A stretch of 64,000 nt of DNA from NCBI GenBank assembly GCA_964490705.1, contig CAZBCG010000011.1, positions 1-64,000 of the forward strand, given 5' to 3'. A program made the translations under genes and the position numbers. Source of the stretch: Fodinibius sp964490705 (GTDB lineage Bacteria > Bacteroidota > Rhodothermia > Balneolales > Balneolaceae). The notes under the pieces are model-generated. The model was not told the DNA's origin, ran no database searches, and saw only the letters and a list, made by a program, of their open reading frames with translations. This document shows positions 8,340 to 16,613 of this stretch, piece by piece (the first letter of the stretch is position 1; each line of letters opens with the position of its first letter).

Positions 8340-8933
8340 ATGATCGCCCCTCAAGAATTATTAAACGCCTACGCCAACGGAATTTTCCCCATGGCTGATT
8401 CGCGGGATGATCCCGAGGCCAAATGGTACACCTCTCAGTGGCGCGGTATTATACCGTTGGATAATTTCCATGTCTCTTCTAACGTACAGCGCATTATTCG
8501 CAATCAGCACTATCATATTAAATTTGATTACAATTTTCGTCAGGTGATGGAAGCGTGTGCCGACCGTGATTCGACGTGGATTTCGCACGAGATTATTGAG
8601 TCGTATTGTCAGCTGCATCGGCTGGATCATGCCCATTCGGTGAGTGTGTATAACCAAGAGTGGGAATTGGTGGGCGGACAATACGGCGTATCGCTGGGCG
8701 CGGCCTTCTTTGGAGAGTCGGTATTTGGCTGGGCCAAGGAAGCCTCAAAAGTGGGGCTGTATTGGACGCATCAGGCGCTGCAGCAGGGCGGTTTCGAGCT
8801 CTGGGATACCCAATTCTGGACCGAGCACCTGTCGCAATTTGGGTGCATTGAGATTCCGGCTGACGAATACGAAAAAAGGCTCAACTCAGCAATACGCAAA
8901 CAAGCAACGTTCGAAGCGGTGGAGGTACAGTAA
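8340..8933 (+). CDS. aat: Leucyl/phenylalanyl-tRNA--protein transferase
   Basis: Transfers Leu or Phe from aminoacyl-tRNA to N-terminal Lys or Arg of proteins, marking them for ClpS/ClpAP (N-end rule). The 197-residue protein has the family signatures YANGIFPM (11-18), WRGIIPLDNFHVS, and the core GVSLGAAFFGESVFGWAKEAS near 115-135, then GGFELWDTQFWTEHLSQFG. It is slightly short relative to E. coli Aat (234), lacking some N-terminal residues, which is common outside Proteobacteria. No partner genes adjoin it. Confidence 0.93.
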   Translation: MIAPQELLNAYANGIFPMADSRDDPEAKWYTSQWRGIIPLDNFHVSSNVQRIIRNQHYHIKFDYNFRQVMEACADRDSTWISHEIIESYCQLHRLDHAHSVSVYNQEWELVGGQYGVSLGAAFFGESVFGWAKEASKVGLYWTHQALQQGGFELWDTQFWTEHLSQFGCIEIPADEYEKRLNSAIRKQATFEAVEVQ

Positions 8934-8999
8934 ACAGTTACCAGTTAACAATAGTGGGTTTGCCAACTGATAAATGAAGACTGTTGAACTGTTAACTGT
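8934..8999. repeat. Imperfect palindrome of ACAGTTAAC units between convergent genes
   Basis: The arm ACAGTTACCAGTTAAC (8934-8949) pairs with GTTGAACTGTTAACTGT (8983-8999), 15 of 17 with one bulge. It fills the whole gap between aat and the convergent minus-strand gene, so it could act as a bidirectional terminator. The quasi-repetitive short motif resembles the palindromes at 23893, 36185 and 49472 in style, though not in sequence. Confidence 0.55.
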
Positions 9000-9001
9000 A
9001 A

Positions 9002-10207
9002 TTAGTATTCCTGAACCTGAATTTGATCCATCACTTGGTTGCGACTCATGCTGCCCTTGTCCATAGCATCAAGCTGCGATTTCCGAATTTGCAGATCCAA
9101 TCGCTCGGGTATCTCATTATATCGGCTGGGCAGGTTGACGGACACCAAAATATGCTGGCTGGATTCGATCGAGCTGAGCGTGCGACCGTAATCAACAAGA
9201 TATCCTTTTAGATCTTTAACAAATTGATTGTAGGCTATAAGAGTTTTTTTCCTGGCCTTTTTTTGATTATCGAAATCAGTACTATCTAAGGTCTGTTTAA
9301 TTTCAATTTTGTTTATCTTGATACTGTCGCTTAGAGCAGTGAGATCTTCCCTAAGCTTGTTGAGCTGGAGGTCAAGGCCTGAAATATTCCAGTCATTTTG
9401 CTGAGCGTACCGCGCTTTGAAGGAAAAGAGCACGCCAAAGTTATCCAGTTTTAGATAGTCGACCGATCCTGCAATGCGGAATGTTTCGGAGTCAGAGTCT
9501 TCGAAGGCCGATTCAAAAATGCCGGCCATGACCTTCAGGTCTTTGTGTGTTTGCTTGTTGCCCTCAGTAGTGCTGATGTCCAGCCGATTGTGAAACTGCT
9601 CATCACTCAAATCACCGGAACGAAAGGCTTGCAGGTCAGACTTTTTTGCAACTACAGAAATAGTCGGGATGTTGTGCTTTTCTGCTTTTTCATCGTTACC
9701 ATCTGGATGAAAAATTCCGAATCTACGGTCGGGAGTGTTTGAGTTGTAGATCACCATTACTCTATCTGAGTTTGAGAGCTGTCCAATACTAGAGCCATAA
9801 TCGCGCAAAAATCCGACAATCCTAGCAGTGATTGATTCCTCATCTATGTTTTTACCGTTGCTGTCTCCATACTGGAAGGAGTAGGCGAAACCTTTGCCAT
9901 CGGCATCTGTTTCCATTACAAAAGCAGGTGATCCACCGGGAATGTTAAAAATGACTCCATATTCAGGGAGATATGTTCCGCGAATGTTGTCATTGCGTCC
10001 GAAAGAAAATCCCCCAGAACGAACGCGAACGTTATTTCCACGGGCCTGCCAACGGGTTTTGAACATCTCTTCCAGGATATTTTCCATGATGTTGATATCG
10101 CGCTGCATGCGGTTGGTATCAATGTTGGATTGGCCGCTGGCGGGTTGCAGGCAGAACATTAGCAAAAGTACTGCAGCAAATGATGTAATTTTTGATAGGT
10201 AATTCAT
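9002..10207 (-). CDS. Secreted protein of unknown function in an ECF-sigma operon
   Basis: I do not recognise a family. The 401 residues start with a signal peptide (about 1-25, ending ASGQ), so the mature protein is exported. The first half looks globular, with repeated mentions of Gly/Phe-rich strands such as NVRVRSGGFSFGR. Residues about 275-340 form a charged helical stretch (KLREDLTALSDSIKINKIEIKQ) likely to be coiled coil. It is the third gene after a sigma factor and its presumed anti-sigma factor, 17 bases downstream. The simplest inference is a surface sensor or an effector of that envelope-stress switch. Confidence 0.75.
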   Translation of the reverse strand: MNYLSKITSFAAVLLLMFCLQPASGQSNIDTNRMQRDINIMENILEEMFKTRWQARGNNVRVRSGGFSFGRNDNIRGTYLPEYGVIFNIPGGSPAFVMETDADGKGFAYSFQYGDSNGKNIDEESITARIVGFLRDYGSSIGQLSNSDRVMVIYNSNTPDRRFGIFHPDGNDEKAEKHNIPTISVVAKKSDLQAFRSGDLSDEQFHNRLDISTTEGNKQTHKDLKVMAGIFESAFEDSDSETFRIAGSVDYLKLDNFGVLFSFKARYAQQNDWNISGLDLQLNKLREDLTALSDSIKINKIEIKQTLDSTDFDNQKKARKKTLIAYNQFVKDLKGYLVDYGRTLSSIESSQHILVSVNLPSRYNEIPERLDLQIRKSQLDAMDKGSMSRNQVMDQIQVQEY

Positions 10208-10224
10208 AGCAATCGTTGTTTTCG

Positions 10225-10893
10225 TTAGTTTTGATTTTGATAGCTGACGGTTTGCAACACTTCGCCCAGGTATTGGTTGGTCCGGCGCAATTTGTAGTTG
10301 GTATTTTCCTGCAGTTCATCCAGCGTTTGATTGACGAGCTGCAGATCGTTCATGCGCTGCTCTTGAAAGTAGGTCACCACTTTTTGCAGCTGTTGTTGGT
10401 TTTGTTGATTGATGGATTCGGCATATTCTGAGAGCATTGCTGCATTTTCTTCCCGAATTTGACTCACAAGCGCATCCGCCTGTTCGGCAGAAAGCCCCTC
10501 GTTTACCGTGGGACTATATCCCAGGCTTACCGCAATGCCGTTTCCACTGGTATCAACATGGAGTTGAGCCGCCGATCCGATAAACAGAAACAGGATGAGT
10601 CCCGCTGCGGCGACAACGGCCGTTTTCCCGATGAAAGAATGCGGGAGTAGATTTTTGGCTTCTTGCCACCACTGTGAAAAGGTGCGTTCGCGGGGTTCCA
10701 TCATCAGCAATTGCTGACTTGGTTCGGCCTCGGGCATTTGTTGCAGCAGCGACCGGGTTTGTTTGAGTTTGGTCAGCTCTTGCTCCAGCTCCGGGTTCTG
10801 TGCCAGGTAGGTTTCCAGTTTTGATTTTTCGGTGTCGGATATCTCGTCGTAGAGATAGTCCATAAAAAGTGAGCGGGCCAGTTGATCATTCAT
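10225..10893 (-). CDS. Membrane-anchored anti-sigma factor-like protein
   Basis: The start at 10893 (MNDQLARSLF) is chosen because it overlaps the sigma-factor stop by 8 bases, a translational-coupling arrangement; an upstream in-frame ATG at 10929 would lie deep inside the sigma gene. The 222-residue protein has a cytoplasmic N-terminal helical segment (LYDEISDTEKSKLETYLAQN) like anti-sigma domains without the His/Cys zinc site. One membrane segment follows (TAVVAAAGLILFLFIGSAA, about 114-132), then a periplasmic Gln-rich helical tail. By position and layout it should hold the adjacent sigma factor at the membrane. Confidence 0.72.
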   Translation of the reverse strand: MNDQLARSLFMDYLYDEISDTEKSKLETYLAQNPELEQELTKLKQTRSLLQQMPEAEPSQQLLMMEPRERTFSQWWQEAKNLLPHSFIGKTAVVAAAGLILFLFIGSAAQLHVDTSGNGIAVSLGYSPTVNEGLSAEQADALVSQIREENAAMLSEYAESINQQNQQQLQKVVTYFQEQRMNDLQLVNQTLDELQENTNYKLRRTNQYLGEVLQTVSYQNQN

Positions 10894-11458
10894 AACGTAA
10901 AGTCTCCAGTTCGATATTCCATTGTTCAAAACAATTGCGCAGCTTCGTTAATCCATAGTAGAGCCGCGATTTTACCGTGTTTTCGGGTTCGTCCAGGATT
11001 TCGGCAATTTCCCGGAACTTGAGTTCTTCATACTCTTTCATGATTACCACAATGCGCTGCTCGGCCGGCAGTTGATTGAGGGCAACTTGCAGGATCGATC
11101 CCAGTTCGCTTTGCTGCACTTGCTGGTCGGGATTGGCCGCCAGGCTTTCCGCAACGGGATGGTTGGGCAGCGCCTCCATTGAAGCCGATCGCCGACGTCC
11201 GGCGCGCTTGGTTTCATCCAGACACAAGTTATTGGCAATGCGGTAGATCCAGGCCGGGAATTTTTCGGCATCTTCCAGCGTATTGAGTTTTTTATACGCC
11301 CTGATGAAGGTCTTTTGCGTGATTTCCGTGGCCTCATCATGGCTGGAAAAGTAGCGATACGCAAAGCGGTGAATGCGCTGCTGCCATCGGTTTACGAGGT
11401 GATTAAACGCCTCGATGTCGCCGTTTCTAAAATTCTTAACTAATTTTGCATCTGTCAT
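10886..11458 (-). CDS. ECF-type RNA polymerase sigma factor
   Basis: Alternative sigma factor of the sigma-70 family lacking regions 1 and 3. From the ATG at 11458 the protein has 190 residues. Region 2 runs about 5-75 (RNGDIEAFNHLVNRW, then ATEITQKTFIRAYKKL) and region 4 about 125-175 (LPAEQRIVVIMKEYEELKFREIA). An in-frame start at 11596 would add 46 residues unrelated to sigma factors. GGGAG precedes the chosen start. It heads a three-gene operon with an anti-sigma factor and a secreted protein, and is divergent from the DUF4249/TonB receptor pair; whether it controls those is unknown. Confidence 0.9.
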   Translation of the reverse strand: MTDAKLVKNFRNGDIEAFNHLVNRWQQRIHRFAYRYFSSHDEATEITQKTFIRAYKKLNTLEDAEKFPAWIYRIANNLCLDETKRAGRRRSASMEALPNHPVAESLAANPDQQVQQSELGSILQVALNQLPAEQRIVVIMKEYEELKFREIAEILDEPENTVKSRLYYGLTKLRNCFEQWNIELETLRYE

Positions 11459-11772
11459 TAATGAACTCCCGGGAGTATCACTGAGGAGCACCACACTGCA
11501 GAAGTGTATTGCTCCTGCCAACCTTAGGTTAATACTCTGTGATTGACACAGAGCATGTTGCGAACCATACATCAAAATGACGAGACAGCCCGGCAAAAAG
11601 TTTTAATTTTTTTACGGTTTTGAACAGCAGTAATTATAGGCCGTGGAATTCTGAAACTTATTTGCATTTTGGCGCCCCAACTACTTGTTTCTATTATGTG
11701 ATGCCAACAATTTAACTCCCTATTCTAAGGCTCGGCAAGCGAATCCCAAGAATAGAGAATATCATTCACTTG
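11459..11772. promoter_or_regulatory. Divergent control region of the sigma operon and the TonB receptor pair
   Basis: About 314 bases without a supported gene. It holds CTCTGTG (11535-11541) facing CACAGAG (11547-11553), and GGAGCA/TGCTCC arms around 11483-11514, in the presumed leader of the sigma gene. These could be operator or attenuator structures. No clear -35/-10 or -33/-7 promoter is evident. Confidence 0.4.
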
Positions 11773-12660
11773 ATGAAGCTCCTAAAATTTTTACAGCACA
11801 CAGCATTAAGTTCCTTGGTTTTGGCGATTGGGGCGGTCATGTTGTTAAGTAGTTGTGAGCCTTCCTTTTCTCCCATCAAAGAAAATGATCGCTATTATTC
11901 AATTTACGGATTTTTGAATGCCTCGGCCGACACGCAGTTTATTCGTGTGGAAAAATTGCGCGACAGCCTCTTTTCAGATACGCCTGCCGATCTCGATGCA
12001 CAGGTTCGATTAACTAATGTTACCACTGGACAGAGCCAAGTGATGCAAGACTCAATTTTTGAATATTCAGTGGGCAAAGCTCATAATTATTATGCAACGC
12101 TGGATATTAATCCCACAGAAACGTATTTGCTAGAAGTAAGCAACGATGACGAGACCGCAAGTGCAGAGGTCGATATTCCTGAGAGTTTCCCCGAGCCAAA
12201 CCTGATAAATATGACAACTGTTGAAACAAGGGATATCGATCGGTTGATAACATTAAAGGCCCTTTACTATGCTTCTGCAGTTTGTGTGCAGGGTGGTCCC
12301 AACGATCCCCCGTGTCCGGATAATCCCACCGTATTTACATACGAGTATCAACATTTGCAAGACACGGTACACAGGGGCAATGGTGTTGTTCATACACGGA
12401 TTGATACAACCGGTGACCTTGAAGAAGTGGCACTGAGATTTTCAGAATCGGGATTTAATCTCCACAAAATTGAAATAGTAGTGGCAGCAGGAACCCAGGA
12501 CTGGCCCGACTTTTTAAACCTCGATATAGAGGCTGCTGCCTTGCCTGATGTAGCCTCTAACGTTGAGGGAGGCGTTGGATTACTTGGAGGAGTGATAACT
12601 GATACCATTGCTATTCCACTGTCAGAGGGAAATCTGCCGGAAAACAACATAAACAGATGA
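11773..12660 (+). CDS. DUF4249-like lipoprotein paired with a TonB-dependent receptor
   Basis: The start is taken as ATG 11773; a TTG just before it is in frame. The 295-residue protein has a lipoprotein signal ending LLSSC (about 28), so it is probably anchored in the outer membrane. The N-terminal part (YYSIYGFLNASADTQFIRVEKL and DLDAQVRLTNVTTGQ) matches the layout of Bacteroidota DUF4249 proteins, which commonly sit beside TonB receptors. Its stop overlaps the receptor start by 4 bases (ATGA), so both are translated together. Substrate unknown. Confidence 0.7.
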   Translation: MKLLKFLQHTALSSLVLAIGAVMLLSSCEPSFSPIKENDRYYSIYGFLNASADTQFIRVEKLRDSLFSDTPADLDAQVRLTNVTTGQSQVMQDSIFEYSVGKAHNYYATLDINPTETYLLEVSNDDETASAEVDIPESFPEPNLINMTTVETRDIDRLITLKALYYASAVCVQGGPNDPPCPDNPTVFTYEYQHLQDTVHRGNGVVHTRIDTTGDLEEVALRFSESGFNLHKIEIVVAAGTQDWPDFLNLDIEAAALPDVASNVEGGVGLLGGVITDTIAIPLSEGNLPENNINR

Positions 12661-14921
12661 GAAAGCGAAGTACTCATATCGGTATCGCTGGAGTTTGTGT
12701 TATTTTCCTGTATCTCTGTTTGCCGGCCTATACCGTTGCCCAGCCAGAAGGGGTGACTCTGCACGGGTTTATTCGTGATGCCGAAAGTGCAGAATCTCTT
12801 AACGGGGCTAATGTGGTGGTCACAAACTTGGCTGATACCACCGAAACAAGGGGTACTGTAGCGGGCTCAAACGGCTATTATTATTTCAATAATCTGGAGT
12901 CCGGATCGTATGCCATACATGTAAGTTATGTGGGATATAACTCTTCGGATGATACCTTGAGCATTACCGGTGGAAAGGATAAGGTTACTCACACTGTTGA
13001 ATTAACTCCCTCGGAACGGGAGTTGGACGAGGTGGTGGTAACAGGCACAAAAGGTGGGGCTACCACACTCGAAGCAGGCCGGCAACGGATAACGTCACAG
13101 GATTTATCCCGGATATCAACACCATCTGTAAGTGGTGATCTGGCTGACTATTTGCAAACGTTGCCCAGTGTAGTATCGATGGGCGACCGGGGTGGTCAGC
13201 TATTTATACGCGGCGGAGCGCCCGACCAAAACATGGTGTTTATGGACAGGATTTTGGTCTATAGGCCGTTTCACATTTCGGGATTTTATTCTGCATTTCC
13301 CCAGGAAATTATTTCCAGCGCTGATGTATATGCGGGAGGATTCCCCGCGAAATACAGCGGCCGTATTTCATCAGTAATTGATGTACGCATGCGCGGGGGC
13401 GATCAAAAGAAAATTGCCGGCAGTGGAACGCTCGGTCCCTTTTTAAGTGGTATTACTGTTGAAGGTCCTGTTAACAATAATGGGTTGTCGTTTATAGCCT
13501 CTGGACGTTTTTCGCAGATCGAACGAACGTCGCCTGTACTGTTGGGACAAGAGCAACCGCTCAGATTTGAAGATCAGTTTATAAAGCTACAGCATGTAGG
13601 GGACCAAAGCCGATGTGGTGTTACGGGCTTGCACACATACGACCGGGGTAAAATTGATGCCAACAGAGGTGATGTTTTTCGCTGGACCAATTATGGATTT
13701 GGAGGTCGTTGCGTGTCTCTTACGACGGGATCATCCTCGATTATGGATGTGAGTGTTAGTACAAGTTACACCGAAAATTCGGTGGGCGACAGTGATGATC
13801 CCGAGCGGGTGTCGAAGATCTGGAATGTGAGTACCAATGTTGAGCTGGAAGGTCCGTTGAAAGGGGGGCATCAGCTGAGCGGTGGATTTCAGGGACGAGT
13901 AGAAAAGGCGTTCTATTCACTGGATGAGAAATTCAATGCTGCCGAAAATGGAGAGCACTTTGTTACGAATTTCACTGGCTATTTTACCTTGGATCTGGAT
14001 TTACATGAAAACCTGGATATAGAACCCGGCCTTTCGGCGGGGGGTTCTCCCGACTATGGTTTTCGGTTCGAGCCCCGTTTTCGTTTTGCGTGGCGGCCAT
14101 TTGGCAGCGAAGACGAAGAGCTGAATGCGTCCTTTGGCATCTTTCAGCAAAACCTGGTAGCCCTTTCCGATGAACGTGATCTGGGTTCTGCATTTAAAGC
14201 CTGGATGGCACCACCCGCGGATCAAGGACGTCCCCGTGCTGTGCATGCTATTCTGGGATGGCGACAAGAGATTGGTAACTTTAGCCTTACCGCCGAAGGA
14301 TATCACAAAGAGATACAAAATTTAGCGGTGCCCATCTGGAGTAATTTTGCCCGATTTACAACCGAAGTAACCCCGGCAGAAGGAACCGTATGGGGATTCG
14401 ATCTCCGTGGTGAATTTAAGAAGGGTCCCATTTATGCCTATCTGGGTTATGGCTTTAGCTGGACCGAATATACTACCTCTCAGGAACTCTTTGGCATCGG
14501 CAACCAGTCTTACCATCCACCACATGACCAGCGCCATAGTTTGAACGCTATTGTAAGCTCGGATCTTGGTTTTGCAAAGCTTGATGTACGCTGGCAATTT
14601 GGATCGGGAACCCCTTATACACGTCCCTTTGGCTTCGACAGTATGATACCGCTGCGTGATCTCCAGGATCCACGTGAAGAATACGGTATGTCCCGCCTGT
14701 TATTTGATGAGCCGTATGAAGCTCGGCTGCCCGTTTCTCACCGGCTGGATGTGAGTATGAAGCGCAAATTTGAGTTCAAGTTGGCGAACCTGACCGCCAA
14801 GGCCGGCGTTATCAATGCGTACAATCGGCGTAACTTATTTTATTATGATTTGTTTTCATTCCGCCGTATTGATCAGTTGCCTATCATCCCGTTTGCAGCT
14901 ATCGAAATTGCGACAAACTAA
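12657..14921 (+). CDS. TonB-dependent outer-membrane receptor
   Basis: Outer-membrane beta-barrel that imports a ligand with energy from TonB/ExbBD. Of its 754 residues, 1-29 are a signal peptide; about 35-115 form a carboxypeptidase-regulatory-like beta-sandwich (GVTLHGFIRDAESAESLNG ... ELDEVVVTG). The plug follows (LPSVVSMGDRGGQLFIRGGAPD ..., about 170-245, quoted in part), then the barrel to the end. The absence of an adjacent SusD-like gene argues against a SusCD glycan system. It is translationally coupled to the DUF4249-like lipoprotein before it. The ligand cannot be told from sequence. Confidence 0.9.
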   Translation: MRKRSTHIGIAGVCVIFLYLCLPAYTVAQPEGVTLHGFIRDAESAESLNGANVVVTNLADTTETRGTVAGSNGYYYFNNLESGSYAIHVSYVGYNSSDDTLSITGGKDKVTHTVELTPSERELDEVVVTGTKGGATTLEAGRQRITSQDLSRISTPSVSGDLADYLQTLPSVVSMGDRGGQLFIRGGAPDQNMVFMDRILVYRPFHISGFYSAFPQEIISSADVYAGGFPAKYSGRISSVIDVRMRGGDQKKIAGSGTLGPFLSGITVEGPVNNNGLSFIASGRFSQIERTSPVLLGQEQPLRFEDQFIKLQHVGDQSRCGVTGLHTYDRGKIDANRGDVFRWTNYGFGGRCVSLTTGSSSIMDVSVSTSYTENSVGDSDDPERVSKIWNVSTNVELEGPLKGGHQLSGGFQGRVEKAFYSLDEKFNAAENGEHFVTNFTGYFTLDLDLHENLDIEPGLSAGGSPDYGFRFEPRFRFAWRPFGSEDEELNASFGIFQQNLVALSDERDLGSAFKAWMAPPADQGRPRAVHAILGWRQEIGNFSLTAEGYHKEIQNLAVPIWSNFARFTTEVTPAEGTVWGFDLRGEFKKGPIYAYLGYGFSWTEYTTSQELFGIGNQSYHPPHDQRHSLNAIVSSDLGFAKLDVRWQFGSGTPYTRPFGFDSMIPLRDLQDPREEYGMSRLLFDEPYEARLPVSHRLDVSMKRKFEFKLANLTAKAGVINAYNRRNLFYYDLFSFRRIDQLPIIPFAAIEIATN

Positions 14922-14933
14922 TTTGATGATTAG

Positions 14934-15656
14934 CTAAGGCGTTTTTTTGAGCTTTGTAAAGATAGTCTCACACTTTTCCCACAAGTCTTTCAGGTGATCG
15001 GGCAGGGAATCAGCTTTAGGTTCATAGGGTTTGAATCCCGTGGAATTATGCACATTGTAATACCAATGCTTGGCCCACACACCATCTTCGGGACGCGGAC
15101 CTTTTTCCCAGCTGAGCATTGCTTCATCAAACGGAATGCCTAAATAAGCACACAGATCGGTGAGCTTAACTTCAGGATCCATAAGAATCTCTTTCGAGTC
15201 CAAAACCATGGGCTGCTGACCGATATCTGTGAGATGGTTATAGAGCTCAAGTTGTTTGGCATAGCCCACATCGCGCATTGTCGGCTGCTCAACCTTTTTG
15301 GAGTAGGAGAGTAGCATGTCTTTGGGATCGCGCGTTAAAATCACGTTCACAGTGTCCTCTAAAAAATCCCAGTCCAGATCTACGAGATGGTGGGTCATCT
15401 GCTTAAAGAAAACGACCGGAGTGTCATAGGATCCAAAAATGATTTTTTTGATTACTTCATCGGCAGTGTTGGCTTGATTGGCAATTACCTCATCCGCACC
15501 GGGATGATACTCACGGGCATCCGTCGAAGTTAAGTAGTGGGCATAGAGCGGTTCATCAACGACAGTTGTATCGTTGCGCTGGGCGAAGGAGTACATCAGC
15601 GCGGTGGAGATATTTCGCGGGCCGCTCCACAGGCATATGCGCTTGGTATTAGGCAT
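14934..15656 (-). CDS. Sulfotransferase-like P-loop protein coupled to an aminotransferase
   Basis: The 240-residue protein opens with LWSGPRNISTALMYSFAQR (9-27), a sulfotransferase-type P-loop (PAPS-binding) motif, and later has VILTRDPKDMLLSYSK (about 105-120), which fits the 3'-phosphate-binding Arg/Ser region. Its start overlaps the stop of the class IV aminotransferase gene by 8 bases. From memory, plant proteins named branched-chain-aminotransferase-like join a very similar P-loop domain (PRxxSTxLMYSFAQR) to a class IV aminotransferase in one chain, so this operon looks like the split form of that pair. Substrate unknown; true sulfotransferase activity is not proven. Confidence 0.75.
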   Translation of the reverse strand: MPNTKRICLWSGPRNISTALMYSFAQRNDTTVVDEPLYAHYLTSTDAREYHPGADEVIANQANTADEVIKKIIFGSYDTPVVFFKQMTHHLVDLDWDFLEDTVNVILTRDPKDMLLSYSKKVEQPTMRDVGYAKQLELYNHLTDIGQQPMVLDSKEILMDPEVKLTDLCAYLGIPFDEAMLSWEKGPRPEDGVWAKHWYYNVHNSTGFKPYEPKADSLPDHLKDLWEKCETIFTKLKKTP

Positions 15657-16578
15657 TGGCAGAATGTTCAGCGATTGCTTTGTCGATACGATCCTGATAA
15701 AGCTCCCGCAATTTCTTGGTTAGTTCGCCCGGCACTTTTTGGCTGATGGTTCGTCCATCGACTTCTGTGACAGGTGTTAATCCCCCAAAACTGCCGGTGA
15801 CAAATGCTTCATCAGCTCCATATACATCATAAAGCGAAAAGTTCTTTTGGTAGCAGGGAATTCCTTCATTCTCACAGACTTCGATAATTTTGCCGCGGGT
15901 GATGCCGTTCATGCAATACTGTCCGGTGGATGTCCACACTTCCCCATCTTTGACCATAAAAAAGTTGGTGGCGTTGCAGGTGCTCACAAAGCCATTAATA
16001 TCGAGCATCAGCGCCTCATCAGCACCGGCTTCGAGTGCCTGAATAAGCGCTTGCACCTCATGCTGTTTGCTGTGGCAGTTGAGCCGGGGATCAAGATAAT
16101 CGGGCGAACCCCGGCGAATAGTACTGGTAAAAAGGATAACGCCCTTGGTACTGCTTTCGGGATCAGCTTTTTTGTACTCAGGAATGATTACTAAGTTGGG
16201 ACCTGAAATCGTAAGACGCGGGTCTTGGCTGGGGGTCTTTTTGATGCCCCGGGTGAGCATAATACGAACGTGCACATGATCGTGCATGTCGTTGGCATCC
16301 AGCGTTTTGCGAACTTTCGCGGTAAGTTCAGAGCGACTCATCCCAATGTCGAGTCCGATATTAGAAGCGCCATTCCAGAGTCGATCGAGGTGTTCATCCA
16401 GAAAAACGAGCACGTCGTCATGCAGTCGAAGTGCCTCCCAGACGCCATCACCGACTAAATAACCGCTGTCGAATACAGAAATTTTGGCTTTTTCTCGTGG
16501 CAGTAGCTCCCCGTTAATATAGATAAGTATTTCTTCGTTTCGGGGATCTTCAATCGCATTGTGCGTTCCGTGAGTCAC
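15649..16578 (-). CDS. Class IV aminotransferase (branched-chain or D-amino-acid type)
   Basis: PLP enzyme of fold type IV, 309 residues. It has INGELLPREKAKISVFDSGYL (20-40, quoted as the family's opening), the lysine region PRLNCHSKQHEVQAL near 162-176 that should bear the Schiff-base lysine, the strand DEALMLDINGFVSTCNATNFF, and GITRGKIIEVCENEGI near 225-240 for phosphate binding. IlvE, D-amino-acid transaminase and aminodeoxychorismate lyase share these motifs, so I do not assign a substrate. It lies 35 bases after dxs and overlaps the sulfotransferase-like gene. Confidence 0.87.
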   Translation of the reverse strand: MTHGTHNAIEDPRNEEILIYINGELLPREKAKISVFDSGYLVGDGVWEALRLHDDVLVFLDEHLDRLWNGASNIGLDIGMSRSELTAKVRKTLDANDMHDHVHVRIMLTRGIKKTPSQDPRLTISGPNLVIIPEYKKADPESSTKGVILFTSTIRRGSPDYLDPRLNCHSKQHEVQALIQALEAGADEALMLDINGFVSTCNATNFFMVKDGEVWTSTGQYCMNGITRGKIIEVCENEGIPCYQKNFSLYDVYGADEAFVTGSFGGLTPVTEVDGRTISQKVPGELTKKLRELYQDRIDKAIAEHSANA

Positions 16579-16613
16579 GACCGGATGTATTTTAGAAAAT
16601 GAATGCTATTACC

